Positions 39,070 to 47,488 of a stretch of DNA of 64,000 nt are shown in pieces. The translations under genes and the position numbers were made by a program. Source of the stretch: Pseudomonas mangiferae (GTDB taxonomy: Bacteria > Pseudomonadota > Gammaproteobacteria > Pseudomonadales > Pseudomonadaceae); the NCBI RefSeq assembly GCF_007109405.1, contig NZ_VJOY01000005.1:127921-191920 (forward strand), written 5' to 3'. The first letter of the stretch is position 1, and every line of letters starts with the position of its first letter. The notes under the pieces were generated by a model that saw nothing but the letters and a program-made list of their open reading frames with translations, was not told where the DNA came from and did not search any database.

Positions 39070-39387
39070 ATGCGTATCCGACATGCCGTTGCCAGCCTCG
39101 CCGTGATGTCCCTGCCGTTCGGCTCCGCCCTGGCCGACACCTTCTGGCGGGACGTGATCTCCTCCGGCGCCACCACCGCCTCCACCTACATGACCTTCAA
39201 GGACCACAAGCTGATCGTCGCCGCCCAGGACGACGCCGGCAGTTTCGTCGCCAGCGACGGCGCGATCCGCGGGCCCTACCTGGAAGCCGCCCTGCAGCGC
39301 GTACGCAGCGACAACCCGGGCCTGGACGCCAGCGACATGGACCTGGCCCAGGCGATCCTCACCGCCAGCGACCAGCCCGCCCACTGA
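39070..39387 (+). CDS. Exported DUF2388 protein
   Basis: 105 residues. A signal peptide (cleavage after SALA, about residue 22) precedes a small domain starting TFWRDVISSGATTASTYMTF, the pattern of the Pseudomonas-specific DUF2388/TIGR02448 family. Function unknown; members are often found near outer-envelope or stress genes. It is convergent with the SGNH gene, 21 bp away, and is the last backbone gene before the acyl-transfer cluster. Confidence 0.8.
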   Translation: MRIRHAVASLAVMSLPFGSALADTFWRDVISSGATTASTYMTFKDHKLIVAAQDDAGSFVASDGAIRGPYLEAALQRVRSDNPGLDASDMDLAQAILTASDQPAH

Positions 39388-39408
39388 TCCCACCTACGGC
39401 GCGCGCCT

Positions 39409-40386
39409 TCAACGGGCGCGCAGCGCCGCGAGGAATGCCGCGCCCCGCGCCGGGGCGAAATGGCTGCCATCACGCCAGTCCTCCGCCGGCAACCCGTCCC
39501 TATAGGCGCGGGTATAGGGCGAGGCCAGGTCCAGCAGGGCCAGGGTGCAGCCCGGATAGCGCGGGCGATAGCGCGCCAGGACTGCCTCCATCGCCTCTGC
39601 CTGGCGCTCCTGCGCCTGCAGCAACAGGGCCAGCCGCTCCCGCGGCACATAGGCCGGCAGGGTGAAGACCTGCAGGCGCTGCCCGCGACTCGCGCACCCC
39701 GGCCCGTAGGCCTCCAGCAGCTCGCCCAGGGCACGTTGCTGCTCCACCAGCGCGGCGGCGTCGTGCGACAGCGCGATCAGCCGATCACTGCCCAGGGCCT
39801 TGCCCGGGTGATCCGGCCGCCAGTCGGTTTCTCGCACGTCCACCCCACAGCGCCCATCGAAGGCCGCGGCCCGGCTCCGCCACAGGGTGGTGAGACCCAC
39901 CTGGGTGGCGGTCCAGCCGAACAGCTGGCGACGCAGCTCGGCAGGGTCACCCAGACCCGAAGCTCCGGGGTCCGCGGACGCCACGGGCTCGCCGGGTACC
40001 GACAGCTCGAAGGACAGGCTGCGCAGCCCTGGCGCGTCCGCCAGGGCGGGGGCCAGCCAGGTCATTTCCCGCAGGCTCAGGGCCAGCAGGGCGATCCGTT
40101 GCACCCCGGGCGCGGCGCAGGTGTCCAGCCCATACCGCAGCCGCGACGTCCCCACCAGCACCTCGGCCGCGGGGGTTTCCCGGGCGCGCTGGGCCAGCCA
40201 GCGCAGTTGCTGCGGCCGCGGCGCCTGGTCGAAGGCGGTGGACGGCACGTCGGTGAGGCCGCGGCGCAGCGGCCGGCCGAAGTAGCCGAACGGGTCGAGC
40301 CAGGCGTTGGCCAGCCCCAGGGCCAGCAGCCCTGGCAGCAGCACGGCCAGGCCGGCCAGCAGGAACCGCCGTTCAGAAGCGTGCAT
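39409..40386 (-). CDS. Membrane-anchored SGNH/AlgX-like partner of MBOAT
   Basis: 325 residues. One N-terminal membrane helix (about 8-30) leaves the rest in the periplasm. GTSRLRYGLD carries the candidate nucleophile Ser81, and DGSH near the C-terminus supplies Asp306 and His309, the usual D-x-x-H of SGNH hydrolases. MBOAT acyltransferases of the AlgI, PatA and DltB type are commonly paired with such proteins (AlgJ/AlgX, PatB, DltD) that complete transfer to the acceptor. Overlaps the MBOAT gene by 14 bp. Last gene of the operon. The family call is by motif and context; overall similarity is not tested. Confidence 0.72.
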   Translation of the reverse strand: MHASERRFLLAGLAVLLPGLLALGLANAWLDPFGYFGRPLRRGLTDVPSTAFDQAPRPQQLRWLAQRARETPAAEVLVGTSRLRYGLDTCAAPGVQRIALLALSLREMTWLAPALADAPGLRSLSFELSVPGEPVASADPGASGLGDPAELRRQLFGWTATQVGLTTLWRSRAAAFDGRCGVDVRETDWRPDHPGKALGSDRLIALSHDAAALVEQQRALGELLEAYGPGCASRGQRLQVFTLPAYVPRERLALLLQAQERQAEAMEAVLARYRPRYPGCTLALLDLASPYTRAYRDGLPAEDWRDGSHFAPARGAAFLAALRAR

Positions 40387-41926
40387 AGATGAAGCCGCTC
40401 CCCGGGGTCTCGCCGAACAACAGCACCAGCAGCACCACCCCGCCGAGGGCGACACCCCAGGCCGCGCCGGGACGCCAGGCCAGGACCGGCGCCTGGCCCT
40501 CCGGGGCGGTGGGCGTCGGCCGCAGCAGGCCGAACAGCTGCATGGTGTTGGGCGCGACGAACACCGCCAGGCTGGCCACCAGCAGGATCAGCAGGTCGAC
40601 GCGCCGGTGCTCCGGCAGGCCGGGCAGGAAGCCGCTGGCGGGCAGCGCTTCGGCCAGGGGTGCCGGCAGCCAGGCGGCGACACCCGGGGAGACGCCCTGG
40701 GCCCCCAGGTCCACCAGGCCCGCCAGCAGCGTGGTCAGGCTGTCCAGGTCGTTGGCACGGTTGACCAGCCCCAGCAGGCTGAAGGCCAGCAGCACCGCCA
40801 GGTGGCCGCCGATGCGCCGCAGCCGCCGGCGCCAGGCCGGGACCGGCGCGCGGTGGACGGGGCGTGCCAGGGCCGGCAGCTGGGACAGGATGATCAGCAC
40901 CCCCGCCAGCAGCCCGCCCAGCAGCAGCGAGGCCTTGGCGCCGTGCCAGGCCGCCAGCAGACCCATGCTGACCACGGTGCTCAGCGCCCAGGCGATCAGC
41001 CGGCGGCGGGTCGGCTCGCCCAGGGGCCAGCGGCGCACCGCCTGGAACAGCGGCTGGTAGACGTACTCGCGGATCCACGCCACCAGGGACATGTGCCAGC
41101 GGTCCACCAGGGCGCTGAAGGAGGCGGCCTTGAGGGGCGAATTGAAGTTGACCGGCAACCACAGGCCGAGGCACAGCCCCAGGCCCAGGGCCATGTCCGA
41201 GTAGCCGGAGAAGTCGAAGTACAGCTGCAGGGTGAAGCCCCAGCAGGCCAGGGCGCTTTCCAGCGGCGCCGGCCGGCCACCCATCGCCACCAGGGCGTGC
41301 ACCGCGTCCACCAGGCGGCCGATGGCATCGGCGAATACCAGCTTCTTGCCCAGGCCGAGCACGAACAGGCTCAGGCCGGCCAGCACCAGGGCGCCCGGCA
41401 CCGGCTGCCCCAGGCGCAATAGCTGGGGCGCCAGGTCCCGGTAGCGGGAGATCGGCCCGGCGGGCATCTGGGCGAAGAAGCCGGCGAACAGCCCGTGGTG
41501 CAGCGGCCCCAGGCGCGGCACGTCATCGCGCCGGCAGTCCAGCAGGAAACCGATCTGCTGGAAGGTGTAGAACGACAGCCCCAGGGGCAGCCCGGCCAGG
41601 GCGAAGGCCCCGGGCGTGACCACCGCCCCGGGGGTGCCCAGGTACTTGTACAGGGCCAGGGGCAACAGGTTGAGCAGTACCCCCAGGGTTATCCAGCGTC
41701 TACGCCGGGCCGGGTCGCGGCGGATGCGCACGCCCAGGCCGTAGTTGACCAGCATCGACGCCAGCAGCAGTGGCAGCCCAGCCGGGTCGATCGCGGCGTA
41801 GAAGCCCAGAGAGGCTACCAGCAGCAGCGGCGCCGCCAGCCCCGGGGCGCGACGGCAGGCCAGGTGGAAGGCCAGCAGCGTCAGGGGCAGGAACAGCAGC
41901 AGGAACGGCGCCGAGAGGAAGGCCAT
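40373..41926 (-). CDS. MBOAT family O-acyltransferase (AlgI/DltB-like)
   Basis: 517 residues, polytopic. MBOAT core: LPLGLSFYTFQQIGFLLDCRR, GPISRYRDL, QLYFDFSGYSDMALGLG, NFNSPLKAASFSALVDRWHMSL with His278, and AAWHGAK with the catalytic His328. These match AlgI-type enzymes that move acyl groups from a donor in or near the cytoplasm to extracytoplasmic acceptors. In Dlt systems the donor is an acylated carrier protein; the ACP in this operon could serve that role. The ATG directly follows the carbamoyltransferase stop. The acceptor (polysaccharide, lipid or small molecule) is unknown. Confidence 0.93.
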   Translation of the reverse strand: MAFLSAPFLLLFLPLTLLAFHLACRRAPGLAAPLLLVASLGFYAAIDPAGLPLLLASMLVNYGLGVRIRRDPARRRRWITLGVLLNLLPLALYKYLGTPGAVVTPGAFALAGLPLGLSFYTFQQIGFLLDCRRDDVPRLGPLHHGLFAGFFAQMPAGPISRYRDLAPQLLRLGQPVPGALVLAGLSLFVLGLGKKLVFADAIGRLVDAVHALVAMGGRPAPLESALACWGFTLQLYFDFSGYSDMALGLGLCLGLWLPVNFNSPLKAASFSALVDRWHMSLVAWIREYVYQPLFQAVRRWPLGEPTRRRLIAWALSTVVSMGLLAAWHGAKASLLLGGLLAGVLIILSQLPALARPVHRAPVPAWRRRLRRIGGHLAVLLAFSLLGLVNRANDLDSLTTLLAGLVDLGAQGVSPGVAAWLPAPLAEALPASGFLPGLPEHRRVDLLILLVASLAVFVAPNTMQLFGLLRPTPTAPEGQAPVLAWRPGAAWGVALGGVVLLVLLFGETPGSGFIYARF

Positions 41927-43639
41927 TCAAGGCGCGTCCTTTTCCACCAGCAGGTCCTCCAGCAGCACCGCGTCCAGGCCGGTGGTGGCCAGGACTGCCA
42001 GGGCGTCCTGCACGCTGTGGACGATGGGCTTGCCCATCACGTTGAAGCTGGTGTTGAGCAGGATCGGCACGCCGCTGCGGGCCTCGAAGGCGGCCAGCAA
42101 CGCCCGCAGCCAGGGTTCCTCGTCGGCGCCCACGGTCTGCAGACGGCCGCTGCCGTCGGCGTGCACCACCGCCGGCACCTGTTCGCGCCGGGCCTCGCGC
42201 CAGGGCAGGGCGAAGGACATGTAGGGGGACGCCTGGTCCCGCTGGAACCAGTCGCCGACCCGCTCCGCCGGCAGCATCGGCGCGAACGGCCGGTAGGGTT
42301 CGCGGCCCTTCACCTGGCGGTTGATGCGGTCCTTCATGGCGGCCGGGCGCGGGTCGGCGAGGATCGAGCGGTGGCCCAGGGCCCGTGGCCCGTACTCCGC
42401 CGCGCCGCGCATGACGCCGACGATGCGCCCGGCCGCCAGGCGCTCGGCCAGGTAGCCGGCGGACCCGGCGCCCAGGTCGCGGACCCGGAAGCCGCCGGCG
42501 TGGCAAGCCACCGCGGCGATCACCGCCGGGTCGGGCCGCGAGCCCAGGTAGGCGCTACCCGCCGCGCCCTGGCGGGCCCTGGGCAGCGGCTGGCCAGGGT
42601 GGTCCTGCATCCAGGCCAGCAGCGCCGCGCCGACCGCATTGCCGTCGTCCCCCGGCGCGCTGGGCACGTGCACCGCGCGAAAGCCGTGGCGGCCCGCCAG
42701 GCTGCCGTTGTAGGAGGAGTTGAGTGCGCAGCCGCCGGTGAGCACCAGATTCTCCTGGCCGTCGCTGGCGCAGGCCGCCAGCACCGCGTCGGCGAACCCG
42801 GCGTAGGCCGCCTGGCCACTGGCGGCCAGGTCGGCGGCCGTCATCAGCGGCGCCGAGGGCGCGCGCCGCGCCGGGGCCAGGCGCGCCATCAGGGCCAGGA
42901 GCCGGTCCGGCTCCGGCAGGCGCGGCCGGCCGGCCTCGATGTGCAGCATCTGCGACAAGGCGTCCAACAGCTCCGGGCGCGGCGTGCCGAAGGCGGCCAG
43001 GCCCATCACCTTCCATTCCTCGCCAGCCTTCCAGTCGAAGCCGCAGGCGCCGGTCAGCCAGCCATAGTAGGTACCCAGGCTGCCGGGCCCCCAGGACCGC
43101 CAGGTCCGCGCCAGGCGACCGTCCCGGTAGCGATACAGGCTGACCGCGCCCACTTCTCCTTCGCCATCCAGCACCAGGCAGGTGGCCGCGTCGAAGGGCG
43201 CGCCGTGGCAGGCGTAGGCGGCGTGGCACAGGTGGTGATCGAAGTCGCGCCGCTCATGGGCGACGCCCGCCGGCAGCAGCCGCGCCAGGGAATCCCCGGC
43301 ATCGGCGTGGGCGCGCTTCTGCTGGGTGCGCAGCCAGGCGCCCTCGGCCGCCGGCAGCAGGTTGTCCATGGTGTCGGTGGGCAGCTCCGCCTTCAGCCGC
43401 GTCCAGCTGGTGGCGACCACCACCCGGGCGCCCGCCTCGCAATGGGCGGCCAGCACCGCGGCCAGGTGGCCCGGGTGGTCCGGGGCGGCGCCCCAGGCGC
43501 GCTTGTCCTGCAGGAAACGTTCGGTGGCCTCGGCGAACAGCACCTGGCCGCCGTCGTCCAGCAGGGCCAGCGCCGGGTCGTGCCCGGAGGTGGAGAGGCC
43601 CAGGTAATAGGTACGGCCGCCGCCGGACGAGTCGCTCAC
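41927..43639 (-). CDS. O-carbamoyltransferase (NodU/CmcH family)
   Basis: 570 residues. N-terminal Kae1-like domain (YYLGLSTSGHDPALALLDDG; metal motif HHLCHA at residues 135-140; LDGEGE) and C-terminal YrdC-like domain (RPFAPMLPAERV; SFNVMGKPIVHS). The family uses carbamoyl phosphate and ATP to carbamoylate hydroxyl groups of natural products (novobiocin, tobramycin, Nod factor). Here a hydroxyl made by the P450 on an ACP-bound fatty acyl chain is the obvious acceptor. ATGA overlap with the ACP gene. Confidence 0.93.
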   Translation of the reverse strand: MSDSSGGGRTYYLGLSTSGHDPALALLDDGGQVLFAEATERFLQDKRAWGAAPDHPGHLAAVLAAHCEAGARVVVATSWTRLKAELPTDTMDNLLPAAEGAWLRTQQKRAHADAGDSLARLLPAGVAHERRDFDHHLCHAAYACHGAPFDAATCLVLDGEGEVGAVSLYRYRDGRLARTWRSWGPGSLGTYYGWLTGACGFDWKAGEEWKVMGLAAFGTPRPELLDALSQMLHIEAGRPRLPEPDRLLALMARLAPARRAPSAPLMTAADLAASGQAAYAGFADAVLAACASDGQENLVLTGGCALNSSYNGSLAGRHGFRAVHVPSAPGDDGNAVGAALLAWMQDHPGQPLPRARQGAAGSAYLGSRPDPAVIAAVACHAGGFRVRDLGAGSAGYLAERLAAGRIVGVMRGAAEYGPRALGHRSILADPRPAAMKDRINRQVKGREPYRPFAPMLPAERVGDWFQRDQASPYMSFALPWREARREQVPAVVHADGSGRLQTVGADEEPWLRALLAAFEARSGVPILLNTSFNVMGKPIVHSVQDALAVLATTGLDAVLLEDLLVEKDAP

Positions 43640-43890
43640 GCCCGCTCCAGCAGCACCAGCAGGCGGTCGGCCACGGCATCGACGGTGCGGTACTCGAACA
43701 TCATCACCGGGTCCACTTCCAGGTCGAAGTGGTCCTCGATCTCGCCGCTGATGAGCACCACGTCGACCGACTTGATCCCCAGGTCGGTGAGCGGGGTGTC
43801 GTTGTCCAGGCGCGCCTCGGGCAGCCCGGTGCGCTGGAGGATGCGCTCGCGCAGGAAAGCCACGATACGCTCGCGTTCGACTCGATTCAT
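43636..43890 (-). CDS. Acyl carrier protein
   Basis: 84 residues. Carrier-protein signature DLGIKSVDVVLISGEIEDHF with Ser41 as the phosphopantetheine attachment site. It is acidic and helical, as expected. It overlaps the P450 stop and the carbamoyltransferase start, each by ATGA. Probably the hub: loaded by the fatty acyl-AMP ligase, presented to the P450 and carbamoyltransferase, then used by the MBOAT enzyme. A partner phosphopantetheinyl transferase must be encoded elsewhere. Confidence 0.94.
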   Translation of the reverse strand: MNRVERERIVAFLRERILQRTGLPEARLDNDTPLTDLGIKSVDVVLISGEIEDHFDLEVDPVMMFEYRTVDAVADRLLVLLERA

Positions 43891-45152
43891 GAAGGGTTCT
43901 CGGGTTGCAGGAAACAGGGAAGTGTCTGCGGGGCGCGGATGAAGGTGGTCTCGATCCACTGGGGCGGTTCGAGCCCGAGGCGCAGGCCCGGGTAGCGGGC
44001 GAACAGCCGCGGCAGCACCGCCTCGATCACCAGCCGGGCGAAGGCGGCGCCGGGGCACTTGTGGATGCCCGAGCCGAAGCCCAGGTGGCCGATGGCCCGG
44101 GCGCCGTCCTCGAAGGCCCGGTCGTCTTTGGGAAACACCTGCGGGTCGCGGTTGATGGTGGGCAGGTGCATCTGCACGTGGTCGCCGGCACGGAACGGGC
44201 AGCCCCCGGCCTCCCGGTCGGTGCGGGCCTGGCGGTCGATGAACTGGGGCGAAGCATGCAGGCGCAACAGGGTTTCCAGGTGCTGCGCGACCCAGGCCGG
44301 GTCGGCGGCCCGCGCCCGGCGCTCGGCGGGGCCCTGCAGCAGCGCCACCAGGATGTTGCCGAGGGTCTGGGAGGTGGTCTGGCCGGCCACCAGCAGGGCG
44401 GTGGACAGGGCCACCGCGTCGTCCCGGTCGAAGCCGACATCCAGGTGTGCCATGACCTGGGCGAGGAACGGCGGCGGGCAGCCGGGGGTGTGCAACGGCT
44501 CGGCGCGGTCCACCTCGGCCATCAGCTCGCGGATCGCCGCCTGCAGGCGCTCCATGCGTCGCACCGATTGCAGCGGCTCCAGCAGCGTCCGGGTCTGCCG
44601 GGTCCACTCGACGAAGCCCGGGTGGTCGGCGATGGCCAGGCCCATGACCCGGCCCAGGGCGGCCTGGAACAGCGGCTCGATGAAGTCGCCCATCAGCTCC
44701 ACCGCATCGCGCCCCTGCAGCCCCTCCAGGGCGCGCTCCACCAGAGCCTCCACCGTGGCCCGCCAGGGCGCGATGTGACGGGTGCCGAAGAAGCCGGCGG
44801 CCAGGGTGTGCAGCTTCAGGTGGCGCTCGCCTTCGAGGAAGAACGGGATGTTCCGCGCCAGGTGTTCGAGGGTGCCCAGGTCGCGCCCGGAATGGGTCCG
44901 CAGCACGCCCAGGTAGGCGGCCAGGTCGATGGGCGCGAAGCCGCGGTCGCGCAGCACCGCCCGGGCGCCGGGCTGGTCGTCGACACGCACGAAGCCGGGC
45001 CGATCCTGGCCGGGCCTTTCCTGGCCGGGCCTTTCCTGGCTGGGCCGCGAATGGTCGGGCTGCGCAAGGCCAGGGCCGGCCAGGGCGTGCGTCGTTGCCT
45101 CGTCGGCGTCGTTTCCGCCAGGCCCTGCTGCAGCGGGGTGTTCGCCGCTCAA
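43887..45152 (-). CDS. Cytochrome P450
   Basis: 421 residues from a TTG at 45152 overlapping the ligase stop; a later GTG would give a shorter N-terminus. I-helix LLVAGQTTSQ, haem loop GFGSGIHKCPGAAFARL with Cys366, and K-helix QHLETLLRLH. The K-helix ExxR glutamate aligns with Thr294 (T-L-L-R297); the preceding Glu293 is one residue early. Position between ligase and ACP suggests an ACP-bound fatty acyl substrate, as for BioI-type P450s. The first about 55 residues are low-complexity with RPGQE-like repeats. No redox partner gene is in the operon. Confidence 0.9.
   Translation of the reverse strand: MSGEHPAAAGPGGNDADEATTHALAGPGLAQPDHSRPSQERPGQERPGQDRPGFVRVDDQPGARAVLRDRGFAPIDLAAYLGVLRTHSGRDLGTLEHLARNIPFFLEGERHLKLHTLAAGFFGTRHIAPWRATVEALVERALEGLQGRDAVELMGDFIEPLFQAALGRVMGLAIADHPGFVEWTRQTRTLLEPLQSVRRMERLQAAIRELMAEVDRAEPLHTPGCPPPFLAQVMAHLDVGFDRDDAVALSTALLVAGQTTSQTLGNILVALLQGPAERRARAADPAWVAQHLETLLRLHASPQFIDRQARTDREAGGCPFRAGDHVQMHLPTINRDPQVFPKDDRAFEDGARAIGHLGFGSGIHKCPGAAFARLVIEAVLPRLFARYPGLRLGLEPPQWIETTFIRAPQTLPCFLQPENPS
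45002..45046 (+). repeat. Three tandem 15-bp repeats within P450 N-terminus
   Basis: Three consecutive 15-bp units, TTTCCTGGCCGGGCC with small changes in the first and last. In frame they encode repeats of Arg-Pro-Gly-Gln-Glu/Asp at the start of the P450. Being a multiple of three, copy number could vary without breaking the frame. Confidence 0.8.
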
Positions 45153-46834
45153 GGCGCGACCTCGCGGGCATCGGGGTAGTGGTGGCCGGCGCGGACCCGG
45201 GCGGCTACCGTCTGGCGCCGCACCTTGCCGCTGGTGGTGCGCTCCAGGCTGCCGCGCTTGACGACGCGCATCCAGGCCAGGTCGAGGCCGAAGGTGGCGC
45301 CGATCCGCGCGCGGATGGCCTCGGCCAGCTGCTGGGCATCGTCCGGCGCCGCCTGGCCGCCGCGCAGTTCGATCAGCAAGGCGACGCGCGGATCGTCGCT
45401 GGCCAGTTGGAACGCGGCGGCGGCCATGGGATTGAGCGCCGGGTGCAGGTCGGCGGCCAGCCACTCCAGGTCCACCGCCGCGGTGTTGCGGCCCTGGGCG
45501 ATCAGCACGTCCTTCAGGCGTCCGGTGACGGACAGCGTGTCGCCGTTCAGGGTGCCCAGGTCGCCGGTGCGCATGAAGGCCCGCGGATCGTCCTCCAGGC
45601 GCGCGCCGAAGGTGGCGCGGCTCTCCTCCGGCTGGTTCAGGTAGCCGGCGGACACCGACGGGCCGGCGACCCAGATCTCGCCTTCCTCGCCGTCCGCCAC
45701 GGCCTGGCCACTGGCCGGGTCGACGATGCGCAGGGTGGCGCGGGTGCTGGGCGCCAGGCGGTTCGGCTCGGTGCGGCCGTCCCCTGCCAGGGACATCGAG
45801 GCGCCGTCCCAGGCCCGCTCGCCGGCCACGTACAGGGTGGACTCCGCCAGGCCGTAGCAGGCGTGCACCGCCGCCGGGTCCAGGCCGGCGCGGGCGAGGC
45901 GCGCCCGAAAACGCGGCAGCAGCCCGGCGGGCACCGGCTCGGCGCCGCAGAACGCCACCTGCCAGGACGACAGGTCGAGGCCGTCCAGGTCGGACTCGGC
46001 GATGGCATCGACGCACAGGGCGAAGGCGAAGGCCGGACCGCCGCTGAGGGTGGCGCCGAACTGGCTGATCGCCCGCAACCAGCGCAGCGGCTTCTGGGCG
46101 AAAGCCAGGGGCGACAGCTGGATGCACGGCGCGCCCCACAGCAGCGGGCAGAGGGTGCCTCCCATCATGCCCATGTCGTGGTAGTTGGGCAGCCAGTTGA
46201 CGCTCACCGTATGGGCGCCCAGGCGCCAGCGCTCCGAGGCCAGGGCGGCGTTGCTGACGACGTTGCGCCCGCTCAGGCGCACGCCCCGGGGCTGGCGGGT
46301 GGAACCGGAGGTGTACTGGACCAGGATGTCGTCGTCGAAGGCCCTCGCCAAGCCGCGGCAGTGCCCCCCCAGGGGCAGCGGCGCCTCGGCCAGGGCATCC
46401 AGGTCCAGCAAGGTGGGCAGCAGGCTCCGGCGCTCGCCGTCGTACTGCTGCAGCAGCACCTGGGCGCTTTCCCGGGTGCACAGCACGGCACTGGCGTCGG
46501 CATCGGCGATCACCGCGTCGAGGCGCTCGCGGTGGGCATTGGCCACCGGCACCGGCAGCGGCGCGGCGATCACCCCGGCATACAGGCAGGCCACCAGCGC
46601 CAGGGTGCAGTCCAGGCTCGGCGGGATCACCAGCAGCACCCGGCTGCCTTCCGGCAGCCGCTGCTCCAGGTGGGCGGCGAGGTGCAGCACCCGCTCGCGG
46701 AAAGTGGCGCCGTCCAATTGCTCGCCGATGCGCTCGCCGCGCTCCAGGTAGGTGGCGATGGTATCGGTGCGGGTGAGCAGCAGGTTCTGCTCGATCCGCT
46801 GGGCCAGGTTGGGTTCGCTGCCGAGGGTGCTCAT
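45149..46834 (-). CDS. Fatty acyl-AMP ligase
   Basis: 561 residues. Adenylate-forming fold with YTSGSTRQPRG (P-loop, residues 174-184), NWLPNYHDMGMMGG (213-226, typical of FAAL rather than acyl-CoA ligases), YGLAES, TGDLG and the C-terminal catalytic Lys in TTSGKVRRQT. FAALs activate long-chain acids with ATP and load them on a carrier protein instead of CoA. First gene of the six-gene operon; start 46834 with a GGGAC-like site. An ACCGT-gga-ACGGT repeat lies 65 bp upstream. Confidence 0.9.
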   Translation of the reverse strand: MSTLGSEPNLAQRIEQNLLLTRTDTIATYLERGERIGEQLDGATFRERVLHLAAHLEQRLPEGSRVLLVIPPSLDCTLALVACLYAGVIAAPLPVPVANAHRERLDAVIADADASAVLCTRESAQVLLQQYDGERRSLLPTLLDLDALAEAPLPLGGHCRGLARAFDDDILVQYTSGSTRQPRGVRLSGRNVVSNAALASERWRLGAHTVSVNWLPNYHDMGMMGGTLCPLLWGAPCIQLSPLAFAQKPLRWLRAISQFGATLSGGPAFAFALCVDAIAESDLDGLDLSSWQVAFCGAEPVPAGLLPRFRARLARAGLDPAAVHACYGLAESTLYVAGERAWDGASMSLAGDGRTEPNRLAPSTRATLRIVDPASGQAVADGEEGEIWVAGPSVSAGYLNQPEESRATFGARLEDDPRAFMRTGDLGTLNGDTLSVTGRLKDVLIAQGRNTAAVDLEWLAADLHPALNPMAAAAFQLASDDPRVALLIELRGGQAAPDDAQQLAEAIRARIGATFGLDLAWMRVVKRGSLERTTSGKVRRQTVAARVRAGHHYPDAREVAP

Positions 46835-46898
46835 CGCTGGGGTCCCGGGGGGGCTGGGGAATGAGGCCGGGACGCCGGTGCGCGGGAGGCGCCGGCGA

Positions 46899-46911
46899 AC
46901 CGTGGAACGGT
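46899..46911. promoter_or_regulatory. Inverted repeat upstream of the acyl-AMP ligase operon
   Basis: ACCGT-gga-ACGGT, perfect 5-bp arms, 65 bp before the ligase ATG. Position fits an operator. No regulator is encoded in the cluster, so the binding protein would lie elsewhere. A short repeat like this may be chance. Confidence 0.4.
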
Positions 46912-46990
46912 GAACCGGACGCCATCGGCCACGAGGGCGGACGCGGTCAGGCAGTATCCGCAATGGCCGGGGGCTGCGCCATCGCCATGC

Positions 46991-47017
46991 AAAAGAAAGC
47001 CCCGCCTAGGCGGGGCT
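46991..47017 (-). terminator. Intrinsic terminator of gcvH
   Basis: A perfect 20-bp palindrome AGCCCCGCCTAGGCGGGGCT (46998-47017) followed on the minus strand by TTTCTTTT. It ends the gcvT-gcvH unit and separates it from the acyl-transfer operon, which is read in the same direction. Confidence 0.9.
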
Positions 47018-47031
47018 GGTGAAGCGACCGG

Positions 47032-47421
47032 TCAACCCTCGGCGTCGAGGGCCGCCTGGTAGGCGCCGGCGTCGAGCAGCTTTTCCAGCTCGGCCGGGTC
47101 GCTGGGCTTGAGCTTGAAGAACCAGCTGCCATAGGGGTCGCCGTTCACCGCTTCCGGGCTGTCCCCCAGGGTTTCGTTCACCGCGACGACTTCGCCGCCC
47201 AGGGGCGCGTAGATGTCCGACGCGGCCTTCACCGACTCCACCACCCCGGCTTCCTGGCCCGCCGAGAGCTGCTTGCCCACGGCCGGCAGTTCGATGAACA
47301 CCACGTCGCCCAGCGCTTCCTGGGCATGGTCGCTGATGCCGACGGTCACGGTGCCGTCCGCTTCCAGGCGGGCCCATTCGTGGCTGGCGGCGTAACGCAG
47401 GTCGGCGCGGATTTCACTCAT
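47032..47421 (-). CDS. gcvH: Glycine cleavage system H protein
   Basis: 129 residues. Lipoyl-carrier protein; the attachment site is Lys65 in [15 protein letters not shown]. It shuttles the aminomethyl group between the P, T and L proteins. Start 47421 ([10 protein letters not shown]) is preferred to the ATG two codons earlier because GAGG then stands eight bases upstream. It follows gcvT by 67 bp. gcvP, which normally is next, is missing; a terminator and the acyl-transfer operon follow instead. Confidence 0.96.
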   Translation of the reverse strand: MSEIRADLRYAASHEWARLEADGTVTVGISDHAQEALGDVVFIELPAVGKQLSAGQEAGVVESVKAASDIYAPLGGEVVAVNETLGDSPEAVNGDPYGSWFFKLKPSDPAELEKLLDAGAYQAALDAEG

Positions 47422-47488
47422 TGTCATGTCCTCTGAAAGGGGCGGCGGAATCGCTGCCGGTTAATTTAGCAGGCACGGCGGCGTGCCG

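Noticed and set aside
40373-41926. MBOAT gene as alginate acetylase algI
   Set aside because: Motifs are shared, but the neighbours are an acyl-AMP ligase, ACP, P450 and carbamoyltransferase, not alginate genes.
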